Positions 60,172-64,000 of a stretch of DNA of 64,000 nucleotides are shown one piece after another; position 1 is the stretch's first letter; every line of letters begins with the position of its first letter. This DNA comes from Vibrio sinensis (GTDB lineage: Bacteria; Pseudomonadota; Gammaproteobacteria; Enterobacterales; Vibrionaceae): assembly GCF_003605645.1 (NCBI RefSeq), contig NZ_QVMU01000010.1, positions 84,774 through 148,773 on the forward strand, given 5' to 3'. The notes under the pieces were generated by a model. That model did not search any database. It worked only from the letters and a program-made list of their open reading frames with translations, and had not been told where the DNA came from. Both the position numbers and the translations under genes were made by a program.

Positions 60172-61842
60172 ATGTTGCTGGGACGACGTTTCGAAGATAT
60201 TAATTTTAAAGGTGATTTGTTTGGTGGCGTGACCACGGCGATCATCTCTTTGCCGCTCGCTTTGGCATTTGGGGTCGCATCAGGAGCTGGAGCTGAAGCT
60301 GGGCTCTGGGGAGCGATTATGGTCGGCTTGTTTGCTGCCTTATTCGGAGGCTCCTCAACACTCATCTCAGAGCCGACAGGTCCAATGACGGTGATTATGA
60401 CGGCAGTCTTAACCAGCATGATGGCAAAGTATCCTGAAACGGGTATGGCGATGACATTTACCGTTGTAATGATGGCGGGAGCGTTCCAAGTCTTATTGGG
60501 GACATTAAAGTTAGGGAAATACGTTACTTTGATGCCCTATAGCGTGATCTCCGGCTTTATGTCCGGCATTGGCGTTATTCTTATCATCTTACAGCTGTCA
60601 CCGCTTTTAGGGCATGCAGCGCCCTCTGGTGGCGTAATGGGAACGCTTTCTTCACTACCTGAACTCATCACGAATGTACGATTTAGTGAATTGTTTTTAG
60701 GGTTACTCACATTGGGGATTTTGTTCTTTTTTCCTAAACAGTATCGAAAATACATTCCGGCTCAGTTGGTCGCCTTGATAGCTGTAACACTTCTTTCCGT
60801 TATTTTATTTGATACCGATTCAATTCGACGAATTGGAGAAATACCTGCAGGGCTGCCATCCTTGGTTATCCCCCATATTAATGGGGAGATGTTCACGACT
60901 ATGGTGATCGATGCTTTGGTTCTTGGAACTCTAGGTTGTATTGATACCTTGTTGACCGCTGTCATTGGCGATTCGCTTACGCGTAAAGAACACGACTCAG
61001 ATAAAGAGTTACGTGGTCAGGGGCTAGCCAATATGATCTCGGGCTTATTTGGCGCGCTGCCAGGTGCGGGCGCGACGATGGGAACCGTCACCAATATTCA
61101 AGTGGGCGCTCGATCGCCTTTATCTGGTGTGATTCGAGCATTGATGCTGGCTTTGGTCGTATTGGTTGCTGGTGGCCTTACTGAGCCTATTCCTATGGCG
61201 GTATTGGCAGGCATTGCGGTTTATGTTGGGTTTAATATTTTGGATTGGAGTTTTATTCAACGCGCACATAAAGTCAGTGTTCAAGGTATGGCCATCATGT
61301 ATGGCGTGATGCTTTTGACTGTGTTCGTTGATTTGATTGCCGCTGTCGGATTGGGTGTATTTATTTCCAATATCATCATTATTGAACGCCTTAGTCGCGA
61401 GCAAGCAAGGCAAGTTAAAGCCATCAGTGATGCCGATGAAGACGATGTTCCATTGAGCGACACTGAACGAGCTTTGTTGGATCAAGCGAATGATAAAGTT
61501 CTCTTTTTTTACCTTTCCGGCCCGATGATTTTTAGTGTGTCTAAAGCGATTTCACGTCAGCACAGTAGTATTTCTGACTATGAAGCGATGATTTTAGATC
61601 TTACCGATGTACCTATGATTGATGTCACGGTTGGTTTGGCATTAGAAAATGCGATTAAAGATGCTTTGGATGCTCAATGTGAAGTCTATTTACTCTGCCC
61701 AAATGAGCGCACCAAAGAGCAGTTGGAAAAGTTTCATGTGCTCGATTTAGTGCCTGATTCTAATACCTATCAGTTACGTATTGATGCGTTAGAAGCGGCG
61801 GTTAGTTATGTCGAAGCCGACAAAATGATGTTTCAGTCCTAG
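60172..61842 (+). CDS. SulP-family anion transporter with STAS domain
   Basis: A 556-residue inner-membrane protein with about 12-14 hydrophobic segments over residues 20-410 and a cytoplasmic STAS domain from about 440 (YLSGPMIFSVSKAI, ILDLTDVPMIDVTVGLALE). The SulP hallmark SLPLALAFGVASGAGAEAGL and LISEPTGPMTVIM lie near the N-terminus. The family includes sulfate, C4-dicarboxylate and bicarbonate (BicA) carriers. Facing the carbonic anhydrase gene favours bicarbonate, but the substrate is inferred. A GGGAG site precedes the start. Confidence 0.9.
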   Translation: MLLGRRFEDINFKGDLFGGVTTAIISLPLALAFGVASGAGAEAGLWGAIMVGLFAALFGGSSTLISEPTGPMTVIMTAVLTSMMAKYPETGMAMTFTVVMMAGAFQVLLGTLKLGKYVTLMPYSVISGFMSGIGVILIILQLSPLLGHAAPSGGVMGTLSSLPELITNVRFSELFLGLLTLGILFFFPKQYRKYIPAQLVALIAVTLLSVILFDTDSIRRIGEIPAGLPSLVIPHINGEMFTTMVIDALVLGTLGCIDTLLTAVIGDSLTRKEHDSDKELRGQGLANMISGLFGALPGAGATMGTVTNIQVGARSPLSGVIRALMLALVVLVAGGLTEPIPMAVLAGIAVYVGFNILDWSFIQRAHKVSVQGMAIMYGVMLLTVFVDLIAAVGLGVFISNIIIIERLSREQARQVKAISDADEDDVPLSDTERALLDQANDKVLFFYLSGPMIFSVSKAISRQHSSISDYEAMILDLTDVPMIDVTVGLALENAIKDALDAQCEVYLLCPNERTKEQLEKFHVLDLVPDSNTYQLRIDALEAAVSYVEADKMMFQS

Positions 61843-61967
61843 CGATATCTATGCCGTTAAAATTGTGCAGGGCGCAATATTTTTTTACGCCGCGATGGTT
61901 CGCTATCGAGTTGTGAGTCGCTGAGGCAGAGTTTTGCTCTTACATGATTCTGAGCGGTATATTGTAT

Positions 61968-61987
61968 TTATCGTCATTTGACGATAA
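61968..61987. promoter_or_regulatory. Perfect palindrome between sulP and yadG
   Basis: TTATCGTCA and TGACGATAA flank two T, 130 bases before the yadG start. It has no T tract and looks like a dimeric regulator site; no known regulator is assigned. Confidence 0.4.
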
Positions 61988-62116
61988 TCTAGTTCACCAT
62001 ATGAGCAATATCATGGTGGTGTGATCTTGGTTAAAAGGCGATTCTTTTAGAGAAGACCTTAGATTAAAAGTTCACAGCTCCCAGTAATGAATCTATTTGA
62101 ATGGCAACGCAACGCT

Positions 62117-63043
62117 ATGTACGCACTAGAAATTGAACAACTTCGTAAAACTTATGCTGGTGGTTTTGAAGCACTGAAAGGCGTGAGCCTTAATGTTGAA
62201 AAGGGCGATTTTTATGCCTTACTTGGCCCAAATGGCGCAGGGAAATCAACGACGATCGGAATCATTTCGTCATTAGTGAACAAAACCTCAGGGCAAGTGA
62301 AAGTCTTTGGCTTCGATATTGATATTGATTTAGAACTAGCGAAGCAGAATCTGGGGTTGGTACCTCAAGAGTTTAACTTTAACCAGTTTGAAACAGTTGA
62401 GCAGATCGTATTACAGCAAGCTGGCTATTATGGGGTAAAAAAATCACTGGCAAAACAACGTGCTGAAAAATACCTGACCAAACTGGATTTGTGGGAAAAA
62501 CGTAGTGAACGGGCACGAAACCTATCGGGTGGCATGAAGCGTCGTTTAATGATTGCACGGGCATTAATGCATGAACCTCAGTTATTGATCCTTGATGAAC
62601 CCACCGCTGGTGTGGATATCGAACTACGTCGTTCTATGTGGGAGTTCCTAAAAGAAATTAATGCAGAGCAGGGTATTACGATCATTTTGACGACTCACTA
62701 TCTCGAAGAGGCGGAAATGCTGTGTCGCAATATCGGCATTATCAACCGAGGGGAGCTCATTGAAAATACGTCAATGAAGTCGCTATTGGCGAAGCTCGAT
62801 GTAGAAACTTTTATTCTCGATATCGAGGGGGATGGTGATGTACCACAACTGCAAGGTGTGACTTCACAAAACCTCCATAATGGATCGTTAGAAATCGAAA
62901 TAGAGAAAACTCAAGGCTTGAATCATGTATTCAGTCAATTGAGTGAAAGTGGTATCCAAGTTATGTCGATGCGTAATAAAGCGAACCGACTAGAAGAGTT
63001 ATTTGTCAGTATTGTTCAACAGCAAGCACGAGGTGAAAGCTAA
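62117..63043 (+). CDS. yadG: ABC-2 type exporter ATPase YadG
   Basis: A 308-residue ATPase, the same length as E. coli YadG when started at 62117 (MYALEIEQLRKTY); an ATG 30 bases earlier adds ten unconserved residues. Walker A GPNGAGKST begins at 37, the signature is LSGGMKRRLMIARA and Walker B LLILDEPTAGVD. The C-terminal extension ends in MRNKANRLEELFVSIV. It pairs with YadH, whose start overlaps its stop. The exported substrate is unknown. Confidence 0.94.
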   Translation: MYALEIEQLRKTYAGGFEALKGVSLNVEKGDFYALLGPNGAGKSTTIGIISSLVNKTSGQVKVFGFDIDIDLELAKQNLGLVPQEFNFNQFETVEQIVLQQAGYYGVKKSLAKQRAEKYLTKLDLWEKRSERARNLSGGMKRRLMIARALMHEPQLLILDEPTAGVDIELRRSMWEFLKEINAEQGITIILTTHYLEEAEMLCRNIGIINRGELIENTSMKSLLAKLDVETFILDIEGDGDVPQLQGVTSQNLHNGSLEIEIEKTQGLNHVFSQLSESGIQVMSMRNKANRLEELFVSIVQQQARGES

Positions 63044-63813
63044 TGTATCAGCTCTATTGGACCGCTTTTTGTAGCTTGTTAACTAAAGAGATTAATCGTT
63101 TTACTCGTATATGGGTGCAAACGCTCGTTCCGCCAGCAATCACTATGACGTTGTATTTCATTATTTTTGGCAGCTTAATCGGCTCTAGAATCGGTGAGAT
63201 GAATGGCTTCAGTTATATGGAGTACATTGTTCCGGGTCTGATCATGATGTCGGTGATCACAAACTCATATTCCAATGTGGCATCTTCTTTTTTCAGCGCA
63301 AAGTTTCAAAAAAACATTGAAGAGCTGTTAGTTGCGCCAGTACCAAACTACGTCATTATTGCAGGCTTTGTGATGGGCGGAGTGGTTCGAGGCTTGTTAG
63401 TCGGGACTATTGTTACGTTTGTGTCGCTATTTTTTGTCGATCTACAGGTGGATCATTGGGGCGTCATTATTGCGACCGTATTTTTAACTTCCGTAGTTTT
63501 CTCTCTCGGTGGGCTGATTAATGCGATATACGCAAAAACGTTTGATGATATCTCAATTATACCTACGTTCATTTTAACGCCATTAACCTACCTTGGCGGG
63601 GTGTTCTATTCGATCAGTTTACTGCCCGAGTTTTGGCAAGGTGTTTCTAAGATCAACCCAATTGTGTATATGGTGAACGCTTTCCGTTATGGCTTCTTAG
63701 GGGTATCGGATGTGAACATTGTTACCTCATTTAGTGTCCTAATCATTTTTGTTGTCGTGCTGTATGCGGTCGCGCATTATCTTGTGACTAAAGGGATTGG
63801 CTTGCGCTCTTAA
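63043..63813 (+). CDS. yadH: ABC-2 type exporter permease YadH
   Basis: A 256-residue permease with six membrane segments and the ABC-2 signature region (LTPLTYLGGVFYSISLLPEFWQ, NPIVYMVNAFRYGFLG). The ATG overlaps the yadG stop (TAATG), so the two are translationally coupled. In E. coli yadGH also lies next to can and hpt. Immediately downstream begins an IS4-type insertion sequence. Confidence 0.95.
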   Translation: MYQLYWTAFCSLLTKEINRFTRIWVQTLVPPAITMTLYFIIFGSLIGSRIGEMNGFSYMEYIVPGLIMMSVITNSYSNVASSFFSAKFQKNIEELLVAPVPNYVIIAGFVMGGVVRGLLVGTIVTFVSLFFVDLQVDHWGVIIATVFLTSVVFSLGGLINAIYAKTFDDISIIPTFILTPLTYLGGVFYSISLLPEFWQGVSKINPIVYMVNAFRYGFLGVSDVNIVTSFSVLIIFVVVLYAVAHYLVTKGIGLRS

Positions 63814-63855
63814 TGTTGATTAGAGAGTAAAAACGAAAAAGGTTGTCCATTGGAC

Positions 63856-64000
63856 TAATGCCACTCGCTTAAGAGCGAGTGGCATTTTTATCTCTAGAGC
63901 GTGAGGGGTATTTTTGCGCTTTTTTTAGCACAGCTCTGGGGTAAGGCTTTCTTTTTCTCTTTTTAGGAAGTATTAGCCGTTTGCCATTGTCCCTCAACTC
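63856..64000. mobile_element. IS4-family insertion sequence, one end (continues beyond window)
   Basis: The left boundary reads TAATGCCACTCGCTTAAG, which agrees at 14 of 18 positions with the terminal repeat of E. coli IS4 as I recall it (TAATGCCGATCAGTTAAG). A transposase C-terminus on the minus strand ends inside this terminal sequence. The end also forms a palindrome (ATGCCACTCGCT/AGCGAGTGGCAT) followed by T, which may terminate yadH transcripts. The other end lies outside the window, so the target duplication cannot be checked. Confidence 0.7.
63869..64000 (-). CDS. IS4-family transposase, C-terminal fragment (5' end outside window)
   Basis: Only the last 43 codons are visible. They read ELRDNGKRLILPKKRKRK, then PYPRAVLKKAQKYPSR, before a stop in the insertion-sequence end. 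This follows the C-terminus of E. coli IS4 transposase as I recall it: a run ending LPTRRERAFPRVVKERPWKYP. The R-x-(Y/F)-P-R-x-V and K-Y-P positions agree. The DDE catalytic domain lies off the window, so intactness is unknown. Confidence 0.68.
   Translation of the reverse strand, partial: ELRDNGKRLILPKKRKRKPYPRAVLKKAQKYPSRSRDKNATRS

Overview
The window is a stretch of the large chromosome of a Vibrio-type gammaproteobacterium. The evidence is a 205-residue LuxR/HapR/SmcR/OpaR-type quorum-sensing master regulator next to lpd and hpt, a TAXI-type TRAP transporter with a fused permease beside argR-mdh, and a run of housekeeping genes in the order seen in Vibrionaceae. It is moderately AT-rich, densely coding and almost entirely core genome. 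No rRNA, tRNA, CRISPR array, prophage or defence island was seen. The only clear mobile DNA is one end of an IS4-type insertion sequence at the right edge.

Layout. 1-3.3 kb: the end of yhdP, a nitrilase-family hydrolase and tldD. 3.4-13 kb: a lone arginine deiminase (arcA), rraB, an orphan GH2-type carbohydrate-binding protein, a UspA-like protein with a fused TRAP permease and its TAXI binding protein, then argR divergent from mdh. 13-18.5 kb: ispB, rplU-rpmA-obgE, a yjjP-yjjB exporter pair and folA. 18.5-26.4 kb: the outer-membrane, B6 and rRNA-maturation operon lptD-surA-pdxA-rsmA-apaG-apaH, divergent from djlA. 26.4-31.2 kb: ridA, pyrI-pyrB with an attenuator and a candidate leader peptide, argF, and a PIN-PhoH protein. 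31.6-44.1 kb: rapA-rluA, a 2-hydroxyacid dehydrogenase, valS-holC-pepA, and lptF-lptG. 44.1-50.1 kb: nadC, ampD, fldB, xerD-dsbC-recJ. 50.4-57.5 kb: pdhR-aceE-aceF and lpd. 57.6-63.8 kb: luxR, hpt, can, a SulP transporter and the yadG-yadH ABC exporter, followed by the IS4-type end.

How the parts work together. Arginine and carbamoyl-phosphate metabolism recurs: arcA, argR, argF and pyrBI, with ArgR-box-like sites before argR and argF and a UTP-type attenuator before pyrB. Envelope biogenesis is represented by lptD, surA, lptF, lptG, dsbC, ampD and yhdP. The pyruvate dehydrogenase operon carries two PdhR-type operators in front of pdhR. Carbonic anhydrase (can) faces a SulP transporter, which suggests bicarbonate handling. 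The luxR mRNA leader carries a Qrr small-RNA pairing sequence.

I found no clearly new multi-gene system. The observations most worth checking are regulatory or structural: the pyrB leader peptide and attenuator, a five-copy 16-bp degenerate tandem repeat and a shared operator-like motif in the TRAP locus, a palindrome followed by a T run before rapA, the orphan GH2 jelly-roll protein, and the IS4-type end.
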